Source of the DNA: Sabethes cyaneus
Lineage: Eukaryota > Arthropoda > Insecta > Diptera > Culicidae
DNA length: 64,000 bases
Reading direction: 5' to 3'
Assembly (NCBI RefSeq): GCF_943734655.1
Contig: NC_071355.1
Coordinates: 98,270,949-98,334,948, forward strand
Within the stretch, counting starts at the first letter, position 1; each line of letters opens with the position of its first letter. A program made the translations under genes and the position numbers. The notes under the pieces are model-generated. The model did not search any database, was not told the DNA's origin, and saw only the letters and a program-made list of their open reading frames with translations. Shown piece after piece: positions 33,982 through 44,663 of the stretch.

Positions 33982-35971
33982 CAGGGATATCTCGATATAA
34001 AAAAATTTATAATTTCCAAAAATTGTCTTATATCGAAATTGACTTATATCAAAACATGATTTTTTTCAAAAAAAAAAATTGCATCAGCGCACAGTGGTCC
34101 AATCAGCGAAATTCGTGATCGTGTGATATTGCGCTTAAACGTGAAGTTTTTCGCATATAGTATCTTTAGGAACATTTCATGGTATAACAAGCCTCTTCTT
34201 GTGAGAGAAATATTTGGGTGATTAATTCCCTTAAAAGTGAGATAAGAAATTTATTTTCTCGTACATTCGAGATACAGGTTTGGTATTTTCGGCAAAGTTG
34301 TAGTAAATATCAATGCAAACAACTTTGTCAAAGTCACCATACTTGTATCTCTTCATGGAAATTATCTATGAAGCGTTATTCGTGGACAAACCCTTCAAAA
34401 CAGTTTTTAAACCCTAACTTATTCTGGTCAACTTTTACGTGTTCATAATGTTCTAGAAAGTTGTTTATTTTGCTAAAATCAACGTTTTTGTAGAACATTA
34501 CTATAAGTGATTTTCTGCAGTTTCGGAGATTTTGAGCATTTTTGGTGAAAAATAGTACTACTTTGAGCTTAAATATTTCCCAAGGTGGCAAATGGTGGCA
34601 GACCAAACAACTCCTACTTAAAAGTACAACAAAAAACCTTTAAAATCAAATGTCAATTGACTGTATCTGTTTGTATCTTCAAAAGTTATAACTGTTTTAA
34701 AAATCCTTCACATTCATGTTTATCGAACAATTAAAATGTACTTCGGATGCAATAAACGCTATTTTGTTTATGTTGACAATCTCTTTCTAACAAGTTGAGT
34801 TACCAGCAATTTTTTCGCCTATTTTCGAGTCGAAAATGAATGTAGACTCAAAATTATTTGACGCAATTAATAACCGAAAAGCTTCCAAACAACTAACTTA
34901 AGTCTATTTTGTTCAATACCTTCGATTGGTGTCTTTTCAAAAGATCCCACTCATAATGGGCTGGTACCAAATGGCCGAAACACAAATGGTCGAATCACGA
35001 ATGGCCGAAATCCAAATTACCGAATTTCAGCAACAGTCACAGAAGACCAAATTTTCTCGGAATGACTTTTTAGTCTATTTAATTAGAAAACACGAATTGA
35101 CAAGTAGTTAACAATTAACTTTACTCAAACAAAAAATAAAATAAGCAACACATCTTTTTGTTGTACTTTTAAGTACGAGTTGTTTGATCTACCGCCATTT
35201 GCCACCTTGGAAAATATTTAAGCTCAAAGTAGTACTATTTTTCATCAAAAATGCTCAATATCTCCGAAACTTCAGAAAATCACGTATAATAATGTTCTAC
35301 AAAAACGTTGATTTTAGCAAAATTAACAACTTTCTAGAACACTATGAACACGTAAAAGTTGACCAGAATAAGTTAGGGTTTAAAAACTGTTTTGAAGGGT
35401 CTGTTCACGAATAATGCTTCATAGACAATTTCCATGAAGAGATTCAAGTATGGTGTCTTTGACAAAGTTGTTTGCATTGATATTTACTACAACTTTGCCG
35501 AAAGTACCAAACCTGTATCTCGAATGTACGAGAAAATAAATTTCGTATCTCACTTTTAAGGGAATTAATCACCCAAAAATTTCTCTCACAAGAAGGGGCT
35601 TGTTATACCAAGAAATGTTCCTAAAGACAATGTATGCGAAAAACTTCACGTTTCGGCGCTATATCAAACGATCACGTATTTCGCTGTTTGGACCACTGTG
35701 CAGCGGTCGCCAATTTAGCTCTGTATTATGTGTTTACGTTTTTTGAATTATTTATTATAGTTTAAGCTATTAGTTTTTACAATTTTTAGAATTATCTTGA
35801 AATAATAAACATCTTCATGGCGCCGATTTTGGAATGGAAAATTAGCTCTGGTATCGTTACCAGTTATGTCAAAAAGATTTGTCTTATATCAAGGTAAAAA
35901 TTGTCTTATATCGAATTGTCTTATATCGAGGTTGTTTTATAACGAGGTTATCTTATATCGAGGTATCCCTG
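33982..35971. mobile_element. 1990-bp foldback with pogo/Tigger-like ends
   Basis: Ends CAGGGATA(T/C)CTCGATATAA are in inverted orientation, with TA on both sides (33980-33981, 35972-35973). The left arm runs to about 34636 and the right arm from about 35155; the arms align through TAAGCTCAAAGTAGTACTA and many other words. The ~520-bp loop carries a small ATGGCCGAA minisatellite (34966-35030). Open frames on the arms (e.g. 34376-34606 and 35184-35414) are mirror images of each other and show no domain. Nonautonomous. Confidence 0.8.
34966..35030 (+). repeat. minisatellite, ~15-bp unit (A)CGAATGGCCGAAA
   Basis: Four degenerate units with AATGG(C/T)CGAA(A/T). The same unit forms the array at 60471-60580. 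It lies in the loop of the foldback element. Confidence 0.7.
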
Positions 35972-36179
35972 TACACACTACAGTAATTATATATTAATCA
36001 TGCACCGAGTGACCGGAAAAAAGTTCAAACCTCTAATCAACCTTGTAGAATTTGAACCAAAAATTTGTACATTTTACAGCAAAAAGTAAAAACCTCGAGT
36101 TTGAAGCCGTTTGAAACTTTCCTCGATAAATAAAACTTCTTCTTTTTGTTTAAAAACAGTTTCGTTAAATCCTCTTAAG

Positions 36180-37519
36180 ACCGCCCACCGGCAGAGCTTT
36201 ATAAACATGGCGGAGAAACGCTAGCAAAGACTCTACACTGGGTTATTTCGAGGATTTGGGAGGATGAAAAGCTACCGGAGGAATGGATGGAAGGAGTGGT
36301 TTGTCCCATCTACAAAAGACTGCTAGAAAAGACTGTCTAGACTGCTGCGACTATCGCGGTATTACGCTGGTAAACACCGCCTACAAGTTACTCTTCCAGT
36401 TCCTGTTACGCCGGTAGTCACCGGTAGCACAAGGTTTCGTAGGGAATTATCAGGCAGGTTTCATGGGGGTTCGCGCAACTACGGACCAAATTTTTACTAT
36501 CCGACAGATCTTGCAGAAATGTCGGGAGTATAACGTGCCCACGCATCACATCTTTATTGATTTCAGAGCAGCATACGATACAGTCGATCGAAACAAGCTA
36601 TGGCAGATATCGCACGAATACGGTTTTCCGGACAAACTGACGCGAATGATCAGAGCTACATTGGATCGAGTGATGTGTTTCGTACGCATCTCTGGGACAC
36701 GCTCGAGCCTCTTCGAAACGCGGCGAGGGTTGGGACAAGGTGACGATTTATCCTGCATGCTGTTCAACATCGCTCTTGAGGGGGTGATCCGACGAGCGGA
36801 CATTGAAACGAGAGGCACGATTTTTACCAAGGGTAGCCAACTTCTAGGCTTTGCAGCCAATTACTTTATCATAGCCAGGAACTTTGCGACGACGGAGGCA
36901 ATCTACGCCAGACTGAAAGCGGAGTCTAGGAGAATTGGGCTAAAAGACCAATTCGTCAAAGACCAAATACATGAAAGGAAGAGGCTCAACGGAAACAAAC
37001 GCGCGTCTCCCACGGACGGTAACCGTTGACGGTGACGAATTAGAACTGGTAGAGGAGTTTGTGTATTTGGGATCGCTGGCGAACGCGGACAACAACACTA
37101 GTAAGGAGATCCAGCGGCGCGTCCAAGCGGGAAATCGAACCTACTTTTCCCTTCGTAAAACGCTACCATCAGGAAGCATACGCCGCCGAACGAAGCTAAC
37201 AATGTACAAAACCCTTATTAGACCGGTAGTTCTTTATGGACTTGAAGCCGTCACGCGGAGTACAAACTGAAAGCGGAGAGTGATGGAGACGTATGAATCA
37301 CGAGCTACAGGCACTGCTTGGGGAGACTTCCATCATACATCTAGCGAAAGTTAGCAGGCTACGGTGGGCCGGACACGTCGTAAGGATGCCGGACGACAGT
37401 GCGACGAAAATAGTCCTCTTCAACAACCCCACCGGCACCAAGGACAAGGGGGCCCAACGTGCACGATGGCTCGACCAGGTCGAAAGCGATTTGCGACTTC
37501 TGAGACGACTAGGAAATTG
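36180..37519 (+). pseudogene. RTE-like LINE, RT and C-terminal fragment
   Basis: Starts within the pre-RT region (PPAGRALYKHGGETLA; VISRIWEDEKLPEEWMEGVV) and then encodes the fingers-palm region open from 36463 to 37029: MGVRATTDQIFTIRQIL, IDFRAAYDTVDRNKLW, RRGLGQGDDLSCMLFNIALE. The catalytic box expected as FADDI reads FAANYF near 36849, so both Asp are lost. After a frameshift come EEFVYLGSLANADNN, RRRTKLTMYKTLIRPVVLYG (37045-37270) and, in another frame, MNHELQALLGE, RLRWAGHVVRMPDD and RARWLDQVESDLR (37293-37517). The coding sequence is then split by a 108-bp MITE and ends in a (GAA)n tail. Dead copy. Confidence 0.85.
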
Positions 37520-37627
37520 CCCAAGCAACAATAGAAGTTTTATTGTACTCTTATGGTGGTCTTCAAGACCAATTTTGGTCTTAAATACCACCATAAGAGT
37601 GCAATAAAACCCAAATTGTTACTTGGG
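37520..37627. mobile_element. 108-bp MITE, CCCAAGCAACAA ends, TG target duplication, inside LINE
   Basis: Left end CCCAAGCAACAA, right end TTGTTACTTGGG, with a near-perfect internal palindrome (TTGGTCTT, TTATGGTGGT/ACCACCATAA). TG is duplicated (37518-37519, 37628-37629). Removing the element plus one TG restores the LINE reading ...RLGNWRRVAQD, so the boundaries are exact. A second copy of this family lies at 39962-40069. Confidence 0.9.
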
Positions 37628-37755
37628 TGGCGACGAGTGGCCCAAGACTGAGTTGAATGGAGACGAGTGCTTGAAACAGCATGAGCCACCCCGGCTCTAT
37701 TTTAAAGAAGACGAAGAAGAAGAAGAAGAAGAAGAAAAAGAAGAAGAAGAATTAA
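37628..37755 (+). pseudogene. LINE 3' end with (GAA)n tail
   Basis: Continuation of the 36180 LINE after the MITE: WRRVAQD, then VEWRRVLETA, a stop, a short 3' UTR and a (GAA)n-rich tail at 37707-37752. Simple-repeat tails are normal for RTE-type elements. Confidence 0.7.
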
Positions 37756-38029
37756 CCTCTGTATCCAAGAGAGTGTGGGTTGGGCTAAGCATTTCTTGAA
37801 AAATACAGTCTCTAAGATTAACATTTTCTGATGTTCAAAGTCACTTGGCTTCAAATCAAAAGAGCCTAAGTTTCTCGGTTTTGAATCTTTCCCAATGCAT
37901 GCAATCACTTGGATATGGCTCGGCGGGTAACTCCTAATCCATCGAAATCACTATCCGAATCAAAGAAGAAAATAGAACTTTTCACGCAAATAACGCAAAT
38001 TTAGCATTAAAGTTGAACATTGTCACAAA

Positions 38030-38540
38030 ACCCAAAGTATACGACCCAAAAACAAAATCACTCATGGGCCGAGCCGTGAAGTTACTAATGGGCTCTCCAT
38101 GCAATTGCGATCGCCCCCGTACAAAGTGTATCATGTTCACGACGTTTATTATACCGATTGTTCACTACATACAGGCATGAAACGTGGGCAATGCTCCAGG
38201 AAGGCCTGCGAGTATTCGGAGTTTTCGAAAAACGAGTACTAAGAACGATTTTCGGCAGTATACCGGAAAACGGAGTATGGAGGCGGAGGGTGAACCATGA
38301 ACTGGTACAGCTATGGCGAACCCAGTACTGAAAAGGTAACTAAATCAGAATGGATACGATGGGCAGTGCATGTTGTAGGGGTGCCGGAAAAGTAGTCTGC
38401 AAAGATGGTGTTTGCTTCATATCCGGCAGGAACAAAACGACCAGGGGAGCAGTGAGCAAGATGGTTAGACAAAGGTGAAGCGAGATCTGGCGCAGAGTAC
38501 ACGGTGTCCAGCAAATTGATAAGTGATAGCCTGCAACCGA
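38030..38540 (+). pseudogene. RTE-like LINE C-terminal fragment
   Basis: Plus-strand translation gives HETWAMLQEGLRVFGVFEKR, VLRTIFGSIPENGVWRRRVN and HELVQLWR, the distal C-terminal block of the same LINE class as at 36180 and 53760. The GHVxRM equivalent that follows is frameshifted. Nothing upstream of this block is present. Confidence 0.7.
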
Positions 38541-38677
38541 GAGAATTTTTCATTTCATTTATTCGAATGGAATATTTATTATTCCATTTCTAATTTTACA
38601 CGAAAAGAAATTCAACCTCCAAAATGAGAAAAATGGTTCATGATTTCAGAATAAACTATTATTTCTGATTTCGTGTT

Positions 38678-38770
38678 GCCTGATAGGTATATCGATTCGG
38701 TCATGTTTTCATGGCATTTAAAACTTTATGATTTCTTTTAACGATTTCTTTTTACTTTTCTCCTGAGTTG
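38678..38770 (+). repeat. dispersed ~95-bp repeat, copy 1
   Basis: Shares GTTGCCTGATA, TCATGTTTTCATGGCATT, AACTTTATGATTTCTT and TTTTACTTTTCTCCT with 41587-41682 in the same orientation. Origin unknown. Confidence 0.65.
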
Positions 38771-38772
38771 TA

Positions 38773-38851
38773 CAGGTCGGACTCGATTATCCGGAATACT
38801 AAAAAAAAAGTTCAGTATGGATAATCCAATCTTCCGGATAATCGAGCCGCA
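38773..38851. mobile_element. short Tigger-like MITE
   Basis: CAGGTCGGACTCGATTATCC at the left is matched inverted by TTCCGGATAATCGAGCCGC at the right, about 79 bp in all. The CTCGATTATCCGGA core is typical of pogo/Tigger-like termini. TA precedes the left end; the right boundary is less certain. Confidence 0.55.
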
Positions 38852-38986
38852 TCTTTTTGCCTTTCTACTATATAAATATATAGTATAAAGGTATAGAAAT
38901 CACTTGGAAAACCGGAAATGGAAAGAAGGTCCTGCGGGCCGAATGTTATATACCATTCGACTCAGTTTCGAAAACTGAGCATTTTC

Positions 38987-39018
<32 letters not shown>

Positions 39019-39540
39019 TGTGTGTGTATGTGTGTGTATGTGTGTGTGTATGTGACGCTTTTAATCTCACTCACTTTTCTCGGAGATGGCTGGACCGATT
39101 TTAATGTTCTTAGTGTCAAATGAAAGGTCTAGGTGTCCCATTGGTTGCTATTGAATTTCATACTGATCGGACTTTTAGTTCAAAAGTTATGTATAAAAAT
39201 ACGAAAAATATGGGACTTCATTATCTCATAGGTCTCTTAACCGATTTGAACAAAATTGATTGCATATGAAAGAGGAGCCTTGCAAACCCTTAACTTCCAA
39301 ATTTCATGACGATTGGACTTGTAGTTTGAAAGTTACATAAAGAAATGTGAAAAAATAGTATTTAAAACATATTTATGTAACATATAAGCAATAATTTAAT
39401 GAAAAACATCACATATATTATGATTATTTAAAAATTACTGCTGAGATCTATCAAACGAAACCGAGTTATTTAAACTCGGACGCTTCATTCAAAAGTTATT
39501 TAAACTTTAACACTTAAGCACCGTATATTAAACCGTTAAA
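38852..39540. repeat. dispersed repeat with internal (GT)n microsatellite
   Basis: Contains a self-complementary TATAAATATATAGTATA region and a (TG)n/TATG tract at 38988-39054, followed by words recurring in direct order about 125 bp apart (CCGATTT, TCAAATGAAAGG/GCATATGAAAGAGG, TTTCAT-(A/G)C-GAT-GGACTT, AAAAGTTA). This resembles a tandemly built mosquito repeat. No coding region is present. Confidence 0.5.
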
Positions 39541-39584
39541 ACGTGTGAATTCAAAACAAATGTTGATTGTATTCAATGTGTGTG

Positions 39585-39959
39585 ATGTATGTGTGTATGT
39601 ATGTATGTATGTATGTATGTATGTATGTATGTATGTATGTATGTATGTATGTATGTATGTATGTATGTATGTATGTATGTATGTATGTATGTATGTATGT
39701 ATGTATGTATGTATGTATGTATGTATGTATGTATGTATGTATGTATGTATATATGCATGTATGTATGTATGTATGTATGTATGTATGTATGTATGTATGT
39801 ATGTATGTATGTATGTATGTATGTATGTATGTATGTATGTATGTATGTATGTATGTATGTATGTATGTATGTATGTATGTATGTATGTATATATGCATGT
39901 ATGTATGTATGTATGTATGTATGTATGTATGTATGTATGTATGTATGTGTGTGTATGTG
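39585..39959. repeat. (ATGT)n microsatellite, about 375 bp
   Basis: Near-perfect tetranucleotide tract with only two interruptions, ATATATGCATGT at about 39749 and 39889. They are identical and exactly 140 bp (35 units) apart, so a block was duplicated. The long open frames of alternating Tyr-Val-Cys-Met or Tyr-Ile-His-Thr on both strands are artefacts. Confidence 0.95.
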
Positions 39960-39961
39960 AT

Positions 39962-40069
39962 CCCAAGCAACAATGTGAGTTTGATTGTACTCTTCTGGTG
40001 ATTTTCATGACCAATTTTGGTCTTGAATGTCATCATAAGAGTGTAATAAAACTCAAATTGTTACTTGGG
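39962..40069. mobile_element. 108-bp MITE, CCCAAGCAACAA ends, AT target duplication
   Basis: Same length, ends and palindromic interior as the element at 37520-37627. AT flanks it (39960-39961, 40070-40071). It sits immediately after the (ATGT)n tract. Confidence 0.9.
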
Positions 40070-40164
40070 ATGACAATTTGCAATTTTTAAATTTGCATTG
40101 AAATTCAAGAAAAGATGTTTCTCACTTTTCTGAATCAATTGTCTGAAATTTTTGAAGCCTCTTA

Positions 40165-40385
40165 GTGGAATACGAAATTTGAAATTAAAGAAAAGAAAAA
40201 ACTTTTACCGACTAAATCCCACTATTTAATATTTATTCGCAACAGATACGTATACGCTTTGAAATAAGACGCTGTTGAAGCCTGCACGTCGTAGGCGAAC
40301 TACGTATCTGTTGCAAATAAATATTGAATAATGGGATTCAATCGAAAAGCTTTTTCTTTTCTTTGATTTCAGATTTCAGATTTTG
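40165..40385. mobile_element. hairpin element, about 220 bp
   Basis: Arms of about 90 bp: AAAGAAAAGAAAAA, AATCCCA(C/T)TATT(T/C)AATATT and GCAACAGATACGTA on the left are matched in reverse on the right. The loop segment GAAGCCTGCACGTCGTAGG (about 40278-40296) recurs at 57512-57531, beside another element. Confidence 0.6.
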
Positions 40386-41586
40386 CTGTTACTCACAATT
40401 GTACACGAAAAGCAAACAGCGAAGAAAAGCAGTTAATTTAAGCATGAAGGTATAGTGGTGTATAGGATTAAAAATGAGTTGATTTTTCCAAATAAATTTA
40501 TACAAATTTCAAACAAATTTTGCGCATCAATAGATGCTCTTTTCAATCAATAGATACTAGAGCTTAGAAATGTTATATGAAAAATAGGAAGTAAACGTTG
40601 CACGGTAGTAATTTTGTAAGATTTGTTTTCGTTAATGACATTTTAAAGGACAGATGTCTTATGTCATGTATCATGTTTCAACAAATAAATCAAAAATGAC
40701 AAGCACTGAAAATCATATCGATCATATTTCCCATTCTCAAGCATGTTTAAGGCGCAGCTTTTGCAACCCTCTTGTTTTCCTAACCCTCCAACATTGTAAA
40801 AACGATGCGATCAAGCTAATGACTATCTTTTCATGAAAGTACATTCAAAAAAAGCATAAGTTTTGATTTTCATGCAAAAATAATTATCTGAAGGAGCGCC
40901 AAAAAGTTCAATTTCTCTTTTTCATATCTAATGCTCTATTCAGTTATTTTTTCTAATTCAGATATACTGCAAAATTGAAGCCAAGCAAACTAATAGTAAA
41001 ATTTTGAGATTAATCATTTTGTTGTTGATATTCTTTGTCTTCAAAAGCGAAGTATAATAATAATTTTTCTGAACTCTTGTTTTTCAAAGATGCTAACTTT
41101 TGAACACATGGTATTAATTAATTATCAAAAAATCTGTTCTGAACACATATTTCATATTGTCAATTCAAAACAAGTTTCCTATGTGGCTCTGAAGCCCGAA
41201 AGTTTAGGCCGACCGATTATAAAACTAAATAAGGTGTTACAAGTATTAACGCACACAAGGAAAGAAAATTTAATTATTCTACGCAATACGTTGTGAATTT
41301 TACTGGCAAATAAGGATTTTGAGGAATACGGAACGGATATTTAAAAATATAGTCAAGTTAATTATACATAGATTGTTCCTGAGAAATTAAATGATGATTA
41401 TTGTGACAGTAGAAAGGCTAGGTCACGCCGCTAGGTGGATTAATTCGGGTTTTTAATTTTCTAATCGATTATTGATCCAAAATCAACATGATTATTATTA
41501 TTTATTGTATGTAGTATTTACGATACCAAATAAAAATAATTAAACCTAAATAGACTGAACTAAATGAATCACAATATTCCTATATT
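40386..41586. other. intergenic, unassigned
   Basis: AT-rich DNA without a recognised gene or repeat. Short open frames (40654-40836, 41090-41296) show no domain. Confidence 0.4.
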
Positions 41587-41682
41587 GTTGCCTGATATAT
41601 CTATTCAGTCATGTTTTCATGGCATTCCAAACTTTATGATTTCTTCTAACGATTTCCTTTTACTTTTCTCCTAATAAGCTGT
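41587..41682 (+). repeat. dispersed ~95-bp repeat, copy 2
   Basis: Direct copy of the block at 38678-38770, diverged at scattered positions. Confidence 0.65.
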
Positions 41683-42640
41683 ATATTGCTAAATTATTGA
41701 TAAAGTTGTAAATTGCCGTATACCGTCTCCTAATACAGCACAAATTGTGTGTTTAACATTTACCATAAGCCTCAGGCTGTCAAATTTTTTGTTATTTGTG
41801 TTTTTGCGCTGATACAATGTAAAATATCAATGTAAAATATAAAACAAAAAAACGAAAACGGCAATGACCTTCGTAATTTAGATACTGAAAAATGATCACA
41901 ATTACTTAAACTCGAACAACGCAAAAACCAGACATTTAGTTACACATAATATCAAGTAGGTAATACCAAGCTGCGCCTATTCAAAAACCCACAGCAGCAC
42001 TGATTCGCAACGTCGTCGTTAATAAAGCCGCCTGGTTGGTGAGAGCAAACGTTCGCTGATGGTGTGACCGGTGCCAGTGTTTTGATGGGTGCTATTTATG
42101 CTACACTATCCACTGTGATAACTACCCCAACGGTAAGGGTCGTCTATCGTTTGCCAAATGCTACACTAGTGTACCAGAGTGAATGGACCTTCATTCTGAT
42201 CAAATGTCAAATGTACGGTGGTGAACTGAGATCCGCTTTAGACGCTATAAATTTGTTTGTGAGTTGATTTACAAGTCTACGTGTTACACGGTGGTGTAGT
42301 ACTGGGCAGGACTTGATCAATTATGTACATACTGAAGTCAAATCTTATACTATATCTCTAATCAAACTGTATATATACCTAGGTTCGCATATTTACCCAG
42401 GTCTAGTTGAAATCTATGTATACAGATCTATGCGACATAAGAAAATATATGCCTGCGAAGTTCAGAGCAGGGCTTTAACGACTTTCGCTGATTTTTGCGA
42501 GCTGCACTCCAATGTGCGTGTATGCAATTTCAGAAGAATGATAAATTTTATTTCTCTCTCGCGCGCAATGCAACGCTCGGAAAATTCTATCGAACTGGGC
42601 GAGACCTAACTATGGAATTGGAATGAGTAAATCCCAAAGA
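41683..42640. other. upstream region of cuticular gene B
   Basis: No coding region I can support; the open frames at 42064-42267 and 42313-42609 have no domain. The last few hundred bases are probably promoter-proximal regulatory DNA of the gene at 42730. Confidence 0.4.
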
Positions 42641-42650
42641 ATAGCATTTA

Positions 42651-42686
42651 GTATAAAAGGGGAGTGCTGTTTGGAATTGGCATCAT
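42651..42686 (+). promoter_or_regulatory. core promoter of cuticular gene B
   Basis: GTATAAAAGG at 42651-42660, with a GCATCATAAT initiator-like site about 30 bases downstream. The 5' UTR would be about 48 bases. Confidence 0.7.
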
Positions 42687-42729
42687 AATCGATACAACGC
42701 GTTGTGACAAACACCGTACAGAATTAAAA

Positions 42730-43384
42730 ATGGCATTCAAAGTGAGTAATTGGACGAAAATGTGTTGGAACAATTGGAATTAATAAGTGATTAACTTTAG
42801 TTCGCAGTTTTTGCCGCCATCGTGGCCGTTGCCAACGCTGTGGCGATCGGATACCCTGCCGCTTATCCCGCTGCTTATCCTGCTGCGTACCCAGCGATTG
42901 CCAAGGTTGCCGCGCCAGTTGTTGCTAAAGCCATTGATGATTACGATCCCAACCCGCAGTACAGCTATAGCTATCACATTGCCGTGAGTGAAACTAATCG
43001 ATTACAAAAGATGCAAAAGCAGTCAAATTCAAAATTTTCCAGGATGCCATAACCGGAGACAACAAAGCGCAGCAAGAATCACGCTCTGGAGATGTCGTCA
43101 CTGGGTCGTACTCTCTGGTTGAGCCTGATGGTACCCGCCGTGTTGTTGAATACACTGCTGACCCAGTCAACGGCTTCAACGCTGTTGTGCATCGTGAACC
43201 ACTTGCAGTCAAGGCTGTTGCTCCAGTGGCGAAGATTGCCGCTCCATTCGGTTATCCAGGCGTCGCCAAAGTTGCCGCTCCACTAGGATACCCTGCTGCT
43301 CACCTTGGATACCCAGGTGCCCCACTTGGTTATCCAGCTGCCCATCTAGGATATCCAGCCTACGGCAAAGCCATTATCGGTTAA
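42730..43384 (+). CDS. RR-2 cuticular protein (gene B)
   Basis: Chitin-binding structural protein secreted into the cuticle. Exons 42730-42741 (MAFK), 42801-42983 and 43043-43384, with introns GTGAGT...TTAG and GTGAGT...CCAG, both phase 0, give 178 residues. The signal peptide is MAFKFAVFAAIVAVANA. After a run of Y-P-A-A repeats and VAAPVVAKAID comes the RR-2 core (about residues 49-110): DYDPNPQYSYSYHIADAITG, DNKAQQESRSGDVVTG, SYSLVEPDGTRR and VEYTADPVNGFNAVVHRE. The C-terminal third is low complexity with VAPVAKIAAP and repeated (P/H)LGYP blocks, ending KAIIG. Promoter, splice and poly(A) signals are intact. It is a close tandem paralogue of gene C (49010-49586), longer mainly through extra GYP repeats. 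Cuticular genes of this class are usually pulsed around moults; no specific site is identified. Confidence 0.95.
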
Positions 43385-43765
43385 AGTTCTTGCCATCTAA
43401 TTGATCCTCGAACGTTTCCTGTTCTGTCAATCTCACGTGCCTATTCTTTCTGCAAAGTCATTAGTATAAATTTTATTTATTTCCTTCTTTTCGCTATCAT
43501 CTTTATACTGCTTTCTATCCTATCTAAGACTTCAACGTATCGCCTTCAAAGCTACAAATGTGAGTCTTCTAGTTATTCCAAGCTCAACTATACGCCCGTA
43601 CAAAAAGTAGATGTTTGTATATACAAGCCATTTAATTATAAAAAAGATTAAATTAGTTTGCCACGAGATGCAATTAGATGCATCTCTTTCCTTGACTGTG
43701 TGACTAAAGCAGAGTGTAAAATATATAAGAACCGTAGGCAATGCAATGCGTTAGCATTTCATTGA

Positions 43766-43771
43766 AATAAA
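43766..43771 (+). other. poly(A) signal of cuticular gene B
   Basis: AATAAA about 380 bases after the stop codon; the intervening 3' UTR has no other feature. Confidence 0.6.
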
Positions 43772-44663
43772 TGCAATTTCTATAAAAGAATTTACAGTAG
43801 TATCACCGATTGTCCGAAAAATATGCCCGACCGTTTAACCGAAAAGTTTGATGAAAATCAAGTCCAAACATAAACTGTGAAACACAAAAAAAAAATGAAA
43901 AACTAAACTGGATATCTGGGAAAACACTTATTTTTGTTAACACATTAATATCCCATTCACACAAGTGTCGAACCAAGACTTCAAACGATTGAGCAAAAAT
44001 TTCCAATTATCTAAATTTTCATTGAAACAATAGTTGTTACTTCAGACATAGTAGTAACGAAGGATATAAAATCCATTTGAGAGCAGTATTCAACATAAAA
44101 ATGTTAATGCACAGAGTTTTGATATGCATCAGCGTTATAAGCATAGGTAGTAAAACTTAGGAGCCACACAATTCGCGTTTTTGCATTGCTTACATACACC
44201 GCCATTCATTAATGAGACCAATGAAGCTTTTTGTTCCGCTTTACAAAACTTCTCACAAACAAAGCCTGCCTGTCTTGTTAATTAAAAAAAAATAAAGCCG
44301 GAAAAGTTTTAGAGTTTAATTACTGAAGCATAACGCAATCAGTTTTTAATTGCGACCTTAATAAAATATTTGAAAAACTAGACAGAAAATTGTCACTTTG
44401 GTAGCTGTCAGGTAAAGGTGTTGTAATTCGACTTACGAAACCCACTCGTGACTAACAAATCGTAACTTTTCATACAAAAATAGTATTAGTTTTGGAATTT
44501 TTCCTCTTCTTTGATATCGAAGATACATTCTACCAGATCATTTCCGCCTTTGTGAAAGTGTAGAGGAAATGATCTAGCTCAGGAGAGAGTTTGAGATTTC
44601 TTAAGCAATCTCGAATGAATTATAGATTTGAGAATCCGATAATGCTAGACCCTCCCATAAACT
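43772..44663. other. intergenic, unassigned
   Basis: No gene. A CAGTAGTATCACCGATTGTC word at 43796 resembles a pogo-like terminus, but no inverted partner was found. Confidence 0.4.

Noticed and set aside
34376..35414. Two similar 76-codon frames as a duplicated gene pair
   Set aside because: They lie on the two arms of the foldback and are mirror images of one noncoding sequence; no domain is present.
39514..40090. Open frames of 120-180 codons on both strands rich in Tyr-Val-Cys-Met or Tyr-Ile-His-Thr
   Set aside because: They are translations of the (ATGT)n microsatellite, whose 12-base super-period keeps frames open; no unique sequence supports a gene.
43796..43815. Isolated pogo-like terminus CAGTAGTATCACCGATTGTC
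   Set aside because: No inverted partner was located in the following kilobases.
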